Positions 31,680 through 43,751 are shown, counted from the stretch's first letter. The stretch: 64,000 nt of DNA from Acanthacorydalis orientalis (GCA_034766995.1 CM068313.1:8289961-8353960); one strand, 5' to 3'. A program made the numbers and translations. The notes: generated by a model from the sequence alone, not told the origin.

Positions 31680-31927
31680 TATTTTCACAATTATTTATAT
31701 ATATAATATATATGTGTGTGTGTATACATAAACAGTAGTTTATAAATTAGGGATATGTAAAATAATAATTCACATATCAGATAGTTTATAATTACTGTAA
31801 ACGTTTGTTGTAAACATTGCTTTTGACCAAATTGTTATTTCTCATAGTCAGTAAGCTTAATTAAATTTTAAATAGAATACATTTTGTGCAAATATATTAC
31901 ACATTATTTTCTCACTGATTTAGTTAT

Positions 31928-31986
<59 letters not shown>

Positions 31987-32194
31987 ATAAACATTAGTTT
32001 ATAAATTATTGAAATGTAAAATAATAAATATCGCATGTCAGATAGTTTATAATTAATGTAAACGTTTGTTGTAAACGTTGCTTTTGACCAAATTGTTATT
32101 TCTCATAAATTCTGTAAATTTAATTGAGTTTCAAATATAATACACTTTGTTCAAATATATTATACATTATTAACTCAATGATTTAGTTATTTCT

Positions 32195-32259
<65 letters not shown>

Positions 32260-32520
32260 GTGTGTGTGTATATACAAACATTAGTTTATAAATTACTGAT
32301 ATGGAAAATAATAAGTATCACATAGTTTATAAATTATTGATATGTATAATAATAAATATCGCATGTCAGATAGTTTATAATTAATGTAAACGTTTGTTGT
32401 AACCATTGCTTTTGACCAAATTGTTCTTTCTCTCAAATTCTGTAAGTTTAATTAAATTTTAAATATAATACACTTTGTTTACATATATTGTAAGTATTTA
32501 CTCAATGATTGTTATTTGTA
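31680..32520. repeat. Tandem array, three units of about 260-330 bp with (TA)n
   Basis: Each unit has a (TA)n/(GT)n segment, then AGTTTATAAATTA, then GTAAACGTTTGTTGTAA, then CTTTTGACCAAATTGTT. The landmark ACGTTTGTTG occurs at 31801, 32062 and 32390 (spacings 261 and 328). The third unit contains an extra internal duplication of about 60 bp (AGTTTATAAATTAYTGATATG twice) and a longer TA array. Units are roughly 90% alike outside the microsatellites. No coding potential. Confidence 0.9.
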
Positions 32521-32675
32521 TGCATTTTTTAAAAACAGTTTTTGCAATGTACTATCTTCTATTAAAATTAAAATTCTTCTAAATATCAATGTCTACATTA
32601 ATTAATTTTTAAAAGTCTTTCTGCGTGTGTATATTATTCATTGAATCGGATATTAATTGATATGTTTGTAATAAG

Positions 32676-32679
<4 letters not shown>

Positions 32680-32715
<36 letters not shown>
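32680..32715. repeat. (TA)n array, 36 bp
   Basis: Outside the tandem array, about 160 bp downstream. Confidence 0.95.
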
Positions 32716-32720
<5 letters not shown>

Positions 32721-33986
32721 TTTTTTTGTATTTCCAAGAATGTCTTTTTCATCTTATTGCACAAATTACAAAAGTATTTTCAGATCAAACATGTTGAATA
32801 AATGTATTTATCATTTTTAATTTTTGCTTGTACGAATTTTATCATCATTGCCATTATTCTCAGTATTATCTCTTTCATTACTAATGTCCCACCGATTTTC
32901 AAATACTCCAGTCTGGAAAAAACTTTACATAGTGAACCCACAATAAAATACTGTTGGGGTAAAACTTCCCTGGACTATATCATTTATCCAAGATGTCAAA
33001 AAAGTTTCGAACAATAATTTTGGTCAATTTTAACTATCCCTTAATGCAATTAATTACCGTTTATCAAAATTAATCAAAACAAAAAACTCGTATTTGAAAT
33101 GTTAAGGTACAGAAAATAGAATCATTTGTGAAAGTGAATTTATCTGCAGTAACAGAATTGCATTGTGACATTTTTTTTAGTTGTTACAATCAATTTCTAT
33201 TTAAATCAATTTATACGTTTATTTTTTAAAAAGAAATAATATAAATAATGCAAAGTAGGAGCAAATATTTATAATATTGATTGATTTATAGTCACTTTGA
33301 AAAGTATGCAATCTAATTGTAAAAAATAAGTTTTCCTGATGTTTTTCATCTTTAAGATCAATTGAGCCATCTGTCGATAGATTTTAGAAATCAAACATCT
33401 ATCTAAAGTTGTCATATGTGTCATAAATAGTAGAAGAGGACAGACATTCATATAATCCAAAAGAATGTAGATCGCCAAAGCACCGTATCATCGGGTTTCA
33501 ATCAACAAATCAACTTATATAATTTTTTATAATAGCAACATATTATAAAAAAATTAATTAAACTAAATATACAATTTCAGATGTAATCAGTGCATGTTTA
33601 ATTCAAATAATGTAACAAATTCAACAAACGATCATATTAACATCTTCCATATGAATTTTCATATCAGTCTGCATTATGAAATGAAAGTTTAATTGAAACA
33701 TATTGCAAATATAAATGAAAACTACTAGTATCATATATTTTAATTAAACGATCTATGATTTATTTACTTTGATGTAGTTTTAATTGTAAAACCACTATAT
33801 AAAATGATAAAATAACGACCATAAAAACTGCATGTATTAATATGTATCATAGTTTTTCATTTACCTTCCTGAACAAAACCCGAATCTGTGTTTTCAGTCA
33901 AACATGTTATATGCAATATACATATCTCTGTCTTTTACTGAAAACACATTTATGTGCAATGATTTTTCAGAACGTTGAGTTAGTGT
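32716..33986. other. No gene seen; one 71-codon ORF near 32802
   Basis: The 32770-32870 block (ATGTTGAATAAATG, then GTACGAATTTTATCATCATTG) resembles the FB repeat and overlaps a 71-codon plus ORF (32802-33017) that I do not recognise. The rest is AT-rich. Confidence 0.35.
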
Positions 33987-34023
33987 CAGGTGTGGTTATG
34001 TTAGACCACCTGTCGTGACGTCA
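33987..34023. promoter_or_regulatory. Paired E-boxes with full CRE
   Basis: CAGGTG (33987-33992) and CACCTG (34007-34012) face each other as an inverted pair, followed at once by the palindrome TGACGTCA (34016-34023). The wider block 33980-34110 is less AT-biased and CpG-containing. It could be an enhancer. Confidence 0.3.
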
Positions 34024-35354
34024 CTTTTAATTAAATTTAATTTTAATTTTCACCGTCGCGACACTAGTTGTAGTCGAAAACGCCCTCAGCCGAATTTTAA
34101 AACTTATCTACACTGCAACCGTAAATTAATACAGGTCATAAAGGCTTTAATGTTGGATAGAGGTTGGTTTTTTTTTGGTTTTTTTTTTTAGAGAAAAATG
34201 TGCGACGTATAGAGCTTGGTTGAATAACTGGCGTGTGTAGTTTAATGAAATTTTACAGCGACACATTTTTTCGTTCGGTACAAGGAATGTTTTTCTCTCT
34301 CTTTAAAATTACTACAGTAGTCATACATTTTTGTAATAGAGTTTAAAAGAATGTATACATATATAAACATGTATTGTGAGTTTTATCTTACCAATTATTT
34401 TTGATAGAAATAATAAAAAGATGGTACAAGAAAATTTAATTTTGTAATTTTCTTTTCATTGATGTCTTGAGACGTCTGTGAAATTTAATACTGTCAAAGA
34501 GAGGATCATATTGGTTGTACCTAACGCAATTTCATATTTGAAAATTGATTATATTTTCTTTAAAGGTTATTTACATGAAACGATATAAATAAATCATAAA
34601 ACTGTAAGAGACGTTCAATTTCTTTTGTGAAAACCTTATAGAGTAAGATTCAATTTACAAGATATATCTTTGAAAATTGAATAGAAAGAGACTCTATTAT
34701 TACATACAATCATTTAAAAATGAATCAGTTTTTATTTTAAAATTGATTTGTTTTTTATATATTGATTTTACTAAAAAGTCAATATTTAATTGAAATTTTT
34801 CACCAACAATATTTTTTTCTTTTTAAAAAAGATGTTTTTTCATACATATTTTGAATGTATCTTTTTCCCTTTTTTCTATATCTCCGTTGTTTAGAAACTT
34901 TTAATTTGCTATTGAATAAAAACCACTCTATTATGTTTCCAAAAACCAGTTAAAACACTTTTATTTTGATTCGTTATTTTCATTCGAAAACATTCGAAAC
35001 AACACTCTCGTTGGAAAAACTGTCGACTATACGTTTCTATTTAAAAGTCATCTATATGCGTGAATTTATTTGCTCTTTCTATGCATAATTTATCATTCAA
35101 TACACTCTCTACTATGTTTATTTCTGATTTCACACCGGTACAGTATTGTATCGAGGGTATTGTATGCTAGATTGACAGTATCTTGCGGCATTGTTAATTA
35201 AACAATATCATAAAGTTGAAACATGCAAATCAGGCTGTTTATCGCACACTGTCGGCCTAGTATGCATCTGTTCACATGTTCAACCCTCAACTGTATCAAT
35301 AGAATGCATGCAACAGTCACGAACACATACATATATCATACACAGTATTTTTTT

Positions 35355-35357
<3 letters not shown>
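34024..35357. other. No gene seen; AT-rich spacer
   Basis: TTTTTTTTTGG repeats near 34167-34190; otherwise unique. No ORF of note. Confidence 0.45.

Positions 35358-35406
<49 letters not shown>
35358..35406. repeat. (TA)n array, 49 bp
   Basis: TA array ending in CACATGAG. Confidence 0.95.
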
Positions 35407-35411
<5 letters not shown>

Positions 35412-35599
35412 GAGTTTTATCGAGAAATAATTAGAAAACATTTATTGTAGTTTACTATATTTAAATACTACTTAATATTAAAATAAAAAAATCTTAATAG
35501 ATTGTTATACTCAAACCAAAAAGTTAAAAAACAAAATGATCAACTTAATACATTTATTCAAAGGAAAATGTGCTACATCTAAACCTTTTTAAACTTGAT

Positions 35600-35760
35600 A
35601 GACTTTGTCCTGTTAGGTCATCTGAATTAACGTTCTTCATTACTAGTTTCAACGTGTGTATCATCTTCAGATAGATTTTAAAGACTGTAGATAGTTTCTT
35701 TGAAGATATCTCATAAGCTGAAAGTAGTATTTAAGAACAAAAAACTCAATTGGTTTAAAA
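35600..35760. repeat. Dispersed repeat Z, copy 1
   Basis: It shares ordered motifs with 63640-63800: AAATCATCTGAA/GGTCATCTGAA, then TTCATTACTAGTTTC/CCACTACTAGTTTC, then ATCATCTTCAGATAG/CCATCTTCAGGTAG, and a tail CTCATA...AGAA.AAAAACTCA. No termini or coding relics are identified. Confidence 0.45.
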
Positions 35761-36228
35761 AAGAACGATAACTATCAGAAGAAAATGCAACATGAGACGT
35801 CGTAGCTATAAAAACATACAATTACAATTTTAAATTTTGTAAATTGATACTGGTGTACAATTACTCTCAAGTTTTTCTTTCATGAGTTAACTGTTCAGTT
35901 TTCATAAACCACAAAGTGTTCCTGATAAAAATTCCGATAAATCAAACATCTTCTATTGAGCTTTTTTGACTAGAAAAAATATAAAATGTCTTTACAAAGT
36001 GAATGTAGTCATAGTATCAAAACCTAAATTATTTAATTTTTTATACAAAATGTATAATAATGATTCTGTATAACACTTTTTAATTTATAACTCTTTCCAA
36101 TAATGATTACGTATAATAAACAAGTTATGTTTATATTTGAATAAAGCTGCCATTACTAAAACTAAATATAAGCTGTAAGATTGGTAGGAAATGGTAATGT
36201 TATGGTAATGGTAATGTTAATTGGTAGG
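35761..36228. other. No gene seen; GGTAATGTTA mini-repeats at its end
   Basis: Short imperfect GGTAATG repeats at about 36192-36220 precede the 501-bp tandem array. Confidence 0.45.
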
Positions 36229-37621
36229 AGGTATGTTTATAAAATATTTTTTTATGAAAATAACTATATTTTTCCATTAAATAAACGCTGTTTTATAATA
36301 AATTATGAGCATATTTTCGATTTTATAATTTTTTGAGAAATCTCATTTTCAGAAAAATATCTTTATCCCTATAAAAAATGATTTTTTGTATATTTAAATG
36401 GAAATTTCACAGAAAACAGTTGTTTTTATCATAAATGATCAATTTATAGTAAAAAAAGTTCATTTTTCCAATTTTCATTTTTTGGCCCAAAAATGACCAC
36501 GACCTAGAGTATGCAAAATTTGATGAAAAATCGAAAATTTTAAAAATTAAAAAAATCAATCCAAAAATCATTAATACCCATTAATAATGACAAATCATTG
36601 AGGAAAATACATTTTTTTAAAATGACTGACTGAAATTTATTGAAAAATCGGCATTTTTTCATATATTGTACTTTTTGTCCAAAAATGTAAGTTTATTCAA
36701 TCAAACAGGCTTTTGAGAAAAATCTGCAGAGGTATGTTTATAAAATATTTTTTTATGAAAATTCATATATTTTTCCATTAAATAAACGCTGTTTTATAAT
36801 AAATTATGAGCATATTTTCGATTTTACAATTTTTTGAGAAATCTCATTTTCAGGAAAATATCTTTATCCCTATAAAAAATGATTTTTTGTATATTTAAAT
36901 CGAAATTTCACAGAAAACATTTGTTTTTATCATAAATGATCAATTTATAGTAAAAAAAGTTCATTTTTCCAATTTTCATTTTTTGGCCCAAAAATGACCA
37001 CGACCTAGAGTATGCAAAATTTGATGAAAAATCAAAAATTTTAAAAATTAAAAAAATCAATCCAAAAATCATTAATATCCATTAATAATGACAAATCATT
37101 GAGGAAAATACATTTTTTTAAAATGACTGACTGAAATTTATTGAAAAATCGGCATTTTTTCATATATTGTACTTTTTGTCCAAAAATGTAAGCTTATTCA
37201 ATCAAACAGGCTTTTGAGAAAAATCTGCAGAGGTATGTTTATAAAATATTTTTTTATGAAAATTCATATATTTTTCCATTAAATAAATGCTGTTTTATAA
37301 TAAATTATGAGCATATTTTCGATTTTACAATTTTTTGAGAAATCTCATTTTCAGGAAAATATCTTTATCCCTATAAAAAATGATTTTTTGTATATTTAAA
37401 TCGAAATTTCACAGAAAACAGTTGTTTTTATCATAAATGATCAATTTATAGTAAAAAAAAGTTCATATTTCCAATTTTCATTTTTTGACCCAAAAATGAC
37501 CACGACCTAGAGTATGCAAAATTTGATAAAAAATCGAAAATGTTAAAAATCGAAAAAATCAATCCAAAAATCATTAATACCCATTGATAATGACAAATCA
37601 TTGAGAAAAATACATTTTTTT
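36229..37621. repeat. Tandem repeat, 501-bp unit, 2.8 copies
   Basis: The landmark GTATGTTTATAAAATATT begins at 36231, 36732 and 37233, giving an exact 501-bp period twice. The third copy stops near 37621 after about 389 bp. By eye copies 1 and 2 differ at about a dozen positions (about 97-98% identical), so the duplication is recent. The unit is very AT-rich with one less-biased stretch (GGCCCAAAAATGACCACGAC then CTAGAG). No ORF spans a unit and no mobile-element ends are seen. Confidence 0.95.
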
Positions 37622-38260
37622 TGTCATTGATATCAATTACTGACATATCCGTAATGAACATACAAATGTATGATTAAAACTGATTAAAATTATGACGTTT
37701 ATGTCCGTACTTATTCAAATGTTTTTTGTATATTACACACAACTGTCATAAAAAAGTATAAATCTTCATAAACAATGCATGCTCATTAAATTAAATAAAT
37801 TACAATTCATATAAACTTGTACGTTTTTACGATCCATTTATTATAATTACTTAGAGTCGTGTATACAAAAAATATAAATAAATCTATTTTAAATTACCTA
37901 ATTAATATCTTTATACAAACTATTAATAAACACATTCTGTGTAAAATTATTACTAAACGAATGCAATAATACTGTTACTGAAATTAAAAAGGAAAAAAAA
38001 TTCGGAGTACGTCAAGTCAATTTATTCATACTGCACAAATAAATTTCAATGTAAGTAGGTATTTTTAATTAAAAATACGACTTCGCATGATTCGGAATCG
38101 TTCGGCACAGCGAAACACAACTATTTTATTTTAACAGAGAAGTGAAAAAGTGTTGTTGCTCGTTCATAGCTCTGAAATATTGCTGACTTTGACCGCGACG
38201 CGATATTTTTGCAGAAAGTAGCTGGGAAAAAGTACAATAGAAAAAAATATATTCATATCC

Positions 38261-38264
<4 letters not shown>
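37622..38264. other. No gene seen; AT-rich spacer
   Basis: Nothing supportable; a slightly less-biased block at 38085-38230. Confidence 0.45.
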
Positions 38265-38298
<34 letters not shown>

Positions 38299-38338
38299 TT
38301 TAAAACATGTATATGTATATACATGTTTTAAATGATAT
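38265..38338. repeat. (TA)n array ending in a perfect 22-bp-arm palindrome
   Basis: The TA array (38265-38296) leads into ATATCATTTAAAACATGTATAT (38293-38314), a 2-nt GT loop, and its exact reverse complement (38317-38338). This hairpin or cruciform has no mismatch. Confidence 0.95.
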
Positions 38339-38529
38339 GAAAAATTGCTCCAGACATGAATTTGTAATTTAATGTTCAAATTAAAAATGTAAATAAATTA
38401 TTTTCCTTTCTCACTTACGATACTGCGTACTTTATATAAAATATTCTCCGTCAATAATTATTTTAATGAATTTCTTGACTTGTTTTTTTAAAAATTGTTA
38501 TATTTTTCCTCTCCGAATATATGAATTAA

Positions 38530-38557
38530 TTATTATTTTTTTCTGTTACAGGTAACT
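38530..38557 (+). other. Candidate recursive splice site (ratchet point)
   Basis: TTATTATTTTTTTCTGTTACAG is directly followed by GTAACTG, giving AG|GT at 38551|38552. Both halves are good splice-site matches on the plus strand, as at 222|223. Confidence 0.35.
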
Positions 38558-39246
38558 GAATGCCGATTTTCCGAAAATGTTGTTAGTAAGTGCGTTTTTA
38601 TGTTGATTAATATTTAAAGTAGCATCTTCGAATTTATTCAATGTTTGAAATTTATTTCACATTCATTTAATTTGGATCGAAATACATACTTCCTTATTTT
38701 CATTGTTTTATTATTTATGAAATAAATGTAAATTTATTTTCATATACATTTATTGTAAGATATATTTCATTTAAGAGATAATTCATTTCAATTTTACAAC
38801 GAAGTCGAGTCGGTTTAAAGTAATCCATTTCTGAGTTTTATCGTTTATAATAAAAGATTGGTACTATTATAAAAGTTTATTGTTCATATCTGTGTTATTA
38901 TAAACGTAAAACATAACTACCAGTATTTTTTAACATAAAGTAAAATTTAATTATACTCTACTGTAGTATAAAACTCATCTTTGAAGAAATGTCTTAAATA
39001 TATAGGAAATATTTCAGAATTTGCATAATAGTTTGTGTCTTTATTTTGAGAAGTTTTCATTTTTTGTTGTCATTGTTTAAAAAATACAATTCAATCATTA
39101 AAATTGTTTCCTTCGATATCTATAACTTTATGCTATCTCTCGGATTCCTAAAAGAGACATCGGCTTGGAGATAATACGAGTAAAATGGGTGTGCGTAGAG
39201 AGAAATAAAAATGATCAATAATTTAGAAAATTAGAATTCATAAAAC
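38558..39246. other. No gene seen; AT-rich spacer
   Basis: Nothing supportable. Confidence 0.5.
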
Positions 39247-39275
39247 AAAAACCGCAATTATTTTCCTACCAGTCT
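39247..39275 (+). mobile_element. Solo mariner family-2 terminal repeat
   Basis: AAAACCGCAATTATTTTCCTACC ending AGTCTA is the family-2 terminus with flanking TA. No further element sequence is recognisable upstream. Confidence 0.55.
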
Positions 39276-39428
39276 AATTTTTTTATGATGCTTCATTAAT
39301 TTTTTACTCGAAAATTGTATTTCTATAAATCGTGACTTACATGAATATATACTCATCTGTAATTCATTAATTAAAAATATGGCAGACACTGACATGTAAT
39401 TCTGTATTATTCTCCAGACAGATTAGGA

Positions 39429-39431
39429 ATA

Positions 39432-39486
<55 letters not shown>
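39429..39486. repeat. (TA)n array, 58 bp
   Basis: TA array with one GTG interruption. Confidence 0.95.
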
Positions 39487-40540
39487 CTTATTATTACTTT
39501 TATCTGTAGATATTTTTTCATAAAACATATCATATATACTTTTTTGAATTCGAATAAAACATATTCCCAAAATGGTAATCTAGATAAATGAAGTGAGTGA
39601 TAAATACAAATTAAATAAATTTAATTATCTGATTTTAATACTACACTTTCGTATACTCGGTGTTAATTAAACGCGAATTAATTTTTTCCGTAACAATGAA
39701 AAAGCATCGTACCGAATACATATACATATTACACGTCTGTGTGTGTGTATATTATAGGAACAGAGAGAATTTCACGCGTTCACAAAACATTTTATCAGGC
39801 GTATCCACGTGACTGAGTTATGATATTCGTTGCCAACTGCACCTATTACCCACATGTTCGCATTATAAAAGAAATCGTAGAAAAAAATTACCTGCGAGCA
39901 AACACACACACAACGAGAGTTACAAATAGTCGATTGCAGTGAACATTTATCAACCTTGCGAGGAGGGCGGTTAGTTGCCTGCCTGCTTGCTTGCCTCGTA
40001 CAAGAATAGTAGAAACGGGGGTTAATCACCACCGGTGCTCACACCCTCTGGGAACTTAATGTCTCTCACGTGGGGTAATTTCATTGCTTTGTAATTCCTG
40101 CGCTTGCATATGAAGTAATTTTGATGAAGAAAGTCTGTTTTATTTGTGACCCGTCTATTCGGTTATGGTTTTTGGACAATAAACAACATTTGAAGAGTAT
40201 TGTTCATACCAAGGGATGATTTTAAAGGGAGTATTTGTATTTTAAGAGAAATGTATGTTTATTACTCGTACAAATTTTATTAAGACATTCAATGATTCAA
40301 ACGAAAAAAGATATTTATTAAAGTATAACCGTTAAATTAATTATATTGCAATCATTTTTCTTAAATAAATTTTTCTCTATACTTTTTTAGATATTCATTA
40401 ATGACTGTAAATTAGAAATCCACACACTGGAAGTTTTTTATATGAAAACTGATTATATTTTTTTTAAAATTTAACTTTCATTCCAAAAAGCAATCTATAT
40501 AAATAATCATTAGAAGATCTCTCCTTCAAAAATTTCTCTC

Positions 40541-40543
<3 letters not shown>
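39487..40543. other. No gene seen; GC-richer block at 39890-40080
   Basis: 39890-40080 includes CTGCCTGCTTGCTTGCC (imperfect tetranucleotide repeat) and ACCACCGGTGCTCAC. An 86-codon minus ORF (39772-40032) crosses it; it is not recognised and likely chance. Confidence 0.35.

Positions 40544-40616
<73 letters not shown>
40544..40616. repeat. (TA)n array, 73 bp
   Basis: One of the longest uninterrupted TA arrays in the window. Confidence 0.95.
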
Positions 40617-40620
<4 letters not shown>

Positions 40621-41479
40621 TGTCGTAGCATTTTTATTACTTCTCAATACTGGAAGTCTTCATCTTTTTTGTAACTAAGTTCTGTATTGATAGTATTTCG
40701 AATCGTTGAAATATCTACAAATCTCTTTTTTCAACTGATTTCAATAATTATTTTGAAATCAGACCTAGATATATTCGAATGTGTTTGGTTATTTTCTGTC
40801 CTCGCATTAATGATTGAACTATGACCGACTTTCTTTTGTCAGTTCATTTTTTTATTGCCTTTTAAAATCAGTTCTGGAAGTGTTTGTGTATTTTGATATA
40901 ATTGAATGATTAATATACTATCGAATGGTTTCATTTTAATTTTATTTTTATTTCTGGAAAGAAGAAATATACAGAATGATTGATTGAGAATGATGTAGAA
41001 TTCAATTTGCTATGTAAAATTGAATCTATCATTTTTTATATTTTTTTCTCTGCCTCTTATATATTACAATCGTTATCAATGACGGTCATGTTTTGCATTT
41101 AATTAATTAAAAATAAAATACTAATTAATTTTACTTTTAATTAATACTATAAAGGTGTCTCATAGGTTCTATTTTATAGTAATTATTATCTTTAAATGCA
41201 TGGTAACCTAATTGAAGTCAAACCACTATTATAATAACAAATACAGATTATGAAAAAAGTATGGAATAAAAAAAAAACAAATACGAGGAAAAATTGAAAA
41301 GTAAAAAGGTATTTAAATAGTGTAAAACATCTTATTTTACATACATAATTTATATTTAGGTCATTTTCTTGGACAATCCGCTTTAATTTGTACGTATTTA
41401 GTCTTTTAATGAACTTCTGGATTCCATCTTGGAAGATTCTTGTCTTTTTAACAACAACTATTGCATATTTTTCTCATAC
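40617..41479. other. No gene seen; AT-rich spacer
   Basis: Nothing supportable. Confidence 0.5.
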
Positions 41480-41729
41480 GATTAATAATAAAACAAATCA
41501 ATTTTGGAACTTTTGGACCATCGACCATATCATCTCAATTTAGTACAAAGTGATTTCTACCTTTTCGAGTCATTAAAAGAAGAATGGGAAGAACACAAAT
41601 TTGCATCAGAAGTTAAAAAGTTTCTACCATAATGAAATCCAGAATCGCATTAAGGATTGGACCAAGTGTCTAGAAGTAGGGAAGGATTATGTACCAAAAA
41701 AGTCAATAAAAATCCCGTCTGTAAAATAA
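41480..41729 (+). pseudogene. Mariner transposase C-terminal remnant
   Basis: From 41537 one frame reads NLVQSDFYLFESLKEEWEEH then KFASEVKKFLP. This matches the third-Asp block (APSDYxLFxxLK) and following region of mariner transposases. In another frame NRIKDWTKCLEVGKDYV then PKK leads to a stop at 41727-41729, matching the usual C terminus (WxKCIxxxGDYV). The upstream two Asp motifs and the terminal repeat are not recognisable. A (TA)n array follows 45 bp later. Confidence 0.65.
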
Positions 41730-41772
41730 ATTTTTTTTACTTCTTAAATGTCTAACTTCTTGACTTGCTCTC

Positions 41773-41773
<1 letters not shown>

Positions 41774-41808
<35 letters not shown>
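41774..41808. repeat. (TA)n array, 35 bp
   Basis: TA array just downstream of the mariner remnant. Confidence 0.95.
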
Positions 41809-41811
<3 letters not shown>

Positions 41812-41977
41812 GATATATAAAAACAAATATTGGACTAATAAAAGCCAATTAACATTAAATCTCCTGTCAAGTTGTCAACGTTCGATTGCTAATTATAATA
41901 TTGTTTAGATATGTGTAAATATACTTTGATTGTATAATAGGAAGAGTGTGTCCACACATTCAATTATTTGAGCTTGG

Positions 41978-41978
<1 letters not shown>

Positions 41979-42021
<43 letters not shown>

Positions 42022-42040
42022 GATTGTGTGTGTGTGTGTA
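41979..42040. repeat. (TA)n-(GT)n compound microsatellite
   Basis: 42 bp TA, then GTGTGTGTGTGT. Confidence 0.95.
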
Positions 42041-43059
42041 TGCGTTTGTATATATGTGCTGACATTATAATATTCCAATCGGGTGTAAAATCTCCCCGTA
42101 TCAACTTCCACCACTCGATACGAGTCCATTGTCTCCTTCCATTATCAGTGATGTTGCCAACCTCCATTTCATCTCATACCTCGTGAATGGAACACTGGAA
42201 CACCAACCAACACAGCATATATACATACCATACGATGCGGACCATTGGTTTACACACACACATTGTTTACGGTTTACCATTGTTTATGAACGTGACGTTC
42301 ACATTAATTTAACATACATGTTGTCCCTTACTATCATTTTCATGGTTAATTATAAGTAAGGGAGCGCTGTAACGCAGGTGGTTTATTTACAACCGTATGC
42401 GTGTACTTTATAAATACATTTTTTCTGTACTGTCCAAGTGTGTCCTGTCTGAATTTAATTGAAAGCTCGGAAAGCTTTTAAAAGTCGATTCTTGATTGTC
42501 TCTTGGTTAAACAAGTTTCATGCTTTTGTAATAGTAATTATATCGGACTTGACACCTTCATAACTTGATTAATTTTGTAAAAGAACTGCAAAACAATTTC
42601 AAATATTTCGAAATGATACTATGTTTTTTTTCTATGGTATAGTCAATACTTATTTTCACAAATAACAGATTATTGATAATTTTACAAAAAGTGTAATGTA
42701 TATTTTTTTCATTAATCAATTATCTGCGGCAGGAAAATCTCCGTGTCTGTTTTCTAACTGGGGTGATAACTTTATTTTTTAGAGTAATTGGTAAACCATT
42801 TTTTGATCCTTTTTCGCCTTTAATTTTCCTTACTTGAATAAGATTTTAAATAGTGTAAATAAAAAATATAACATTGCTTATTTAGTTATAATAATATCAT
42901 TTTGTATATTGTAATATTAATATATAAAATACTCATTGTATAAACTTAGAAGATCTGTAACCATATATAATTTATCTGAAGAGTCAGCAGTGAAGTGTAT
43001 GTTTCAGGAATAGGAGAAATCTATCTCTCGGCGTTTTTTCTCCAAAAAAAAGTAGTTAC
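42041..43059. other. No gene seen; moderate GC at 42060-42310 with short palindrome
   Basis: The first 270 bp are less AT-biased and contain TGAACGTGACGTTCA (42287-42301), a 15-bp palindrome around a central G. ORFs of 72-76 codons here overlap in several frames and none is recognised. Confidence 0.35.
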
Positions 43060-43290
43060 CAACACAAGATCTTTTAAAAAATACATCTGAAAAGCAATCC
43101 TTTTTGATTATTTCCAACATTTTTTAACCAGAATATTCAATAAATTCTTTTTGATTGCTTTCGATTATCGTTTATATGCATTTTAATGCCAACGCCATCA
43201 TCTTCAGAGCGCTAAATTATCGAAAAAAAATAATTTATTGGATATTTTCATCGATAAATATTAGTGTGGTTGGTAAAAAGAAAAAAGAAT
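43060..43290 (+). repeat. Copy of dispersed fold-back repeat (FB)
   Basis: Ordered motifs: ATATTCAATAAATTCTTTTTG, then TTTCGATTATCGTTTATATG, then TTTTAATGCCAACGCCATCA then TCTTCAGAGCGCTAAA. Confidence 0.5.
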
Positions 43291-43625
43291 TTATTTGTGA
43301 ACGAAATCTCCCTGTTAAATTATTAAATTAATTAATTTTTTTAACATACACCTGATTTCGTCTCAAAATCAGTAATTTTTTTACGTTCCTCTTTCTAAAC
43401 TTTCAATAATATGTGACATTATAATTTTTTAAATTTATTTCTAATAATACACATAGATCCGTAAAATTCCAAAAATACACCAAGGTAACAAGAAAATTAG
43501 TCATCAATAATTATCAAACGTATGGAATCATCTGCTTTTCAAATTTTTCATTTTTGTACTGAAAAAGCTTGATTAGAGTATTAATAATTTAAATCGTTTC
43601 AAATGAAAGTTAATAAAAGAACAAA

Positions 43626-43629
<4 letters not shown>
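43291..43629. other. No gene seen
   Basis: AT-rich spacer; nothing supportable. Confidence 0.5.

Positions 43630-43673
<44 letters not shown>
43630..43673. repeat. (TA)n array, 44 bp
   Basis: TA array followed by TGTGTGTG. Confidence 0.95.
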
Positions 43674-43676
<3 letters not shown>

Positions 43677-43751
43677 GTGTGTGTTATAAAGTTTAAAAAT
43701 CAAACATACACCCGAAACGCCGTCCTGTGTTCACATTTTGTCAGTCTTTTA

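Noticed and set aside
39772..40032. 86-codon minus ORF near the GC-richer block
   Set aside because: It includes a tetranucleotide-repeat translation (RQASRQATN) and low-complexity Cys/Val from (CA)n; probably chance.
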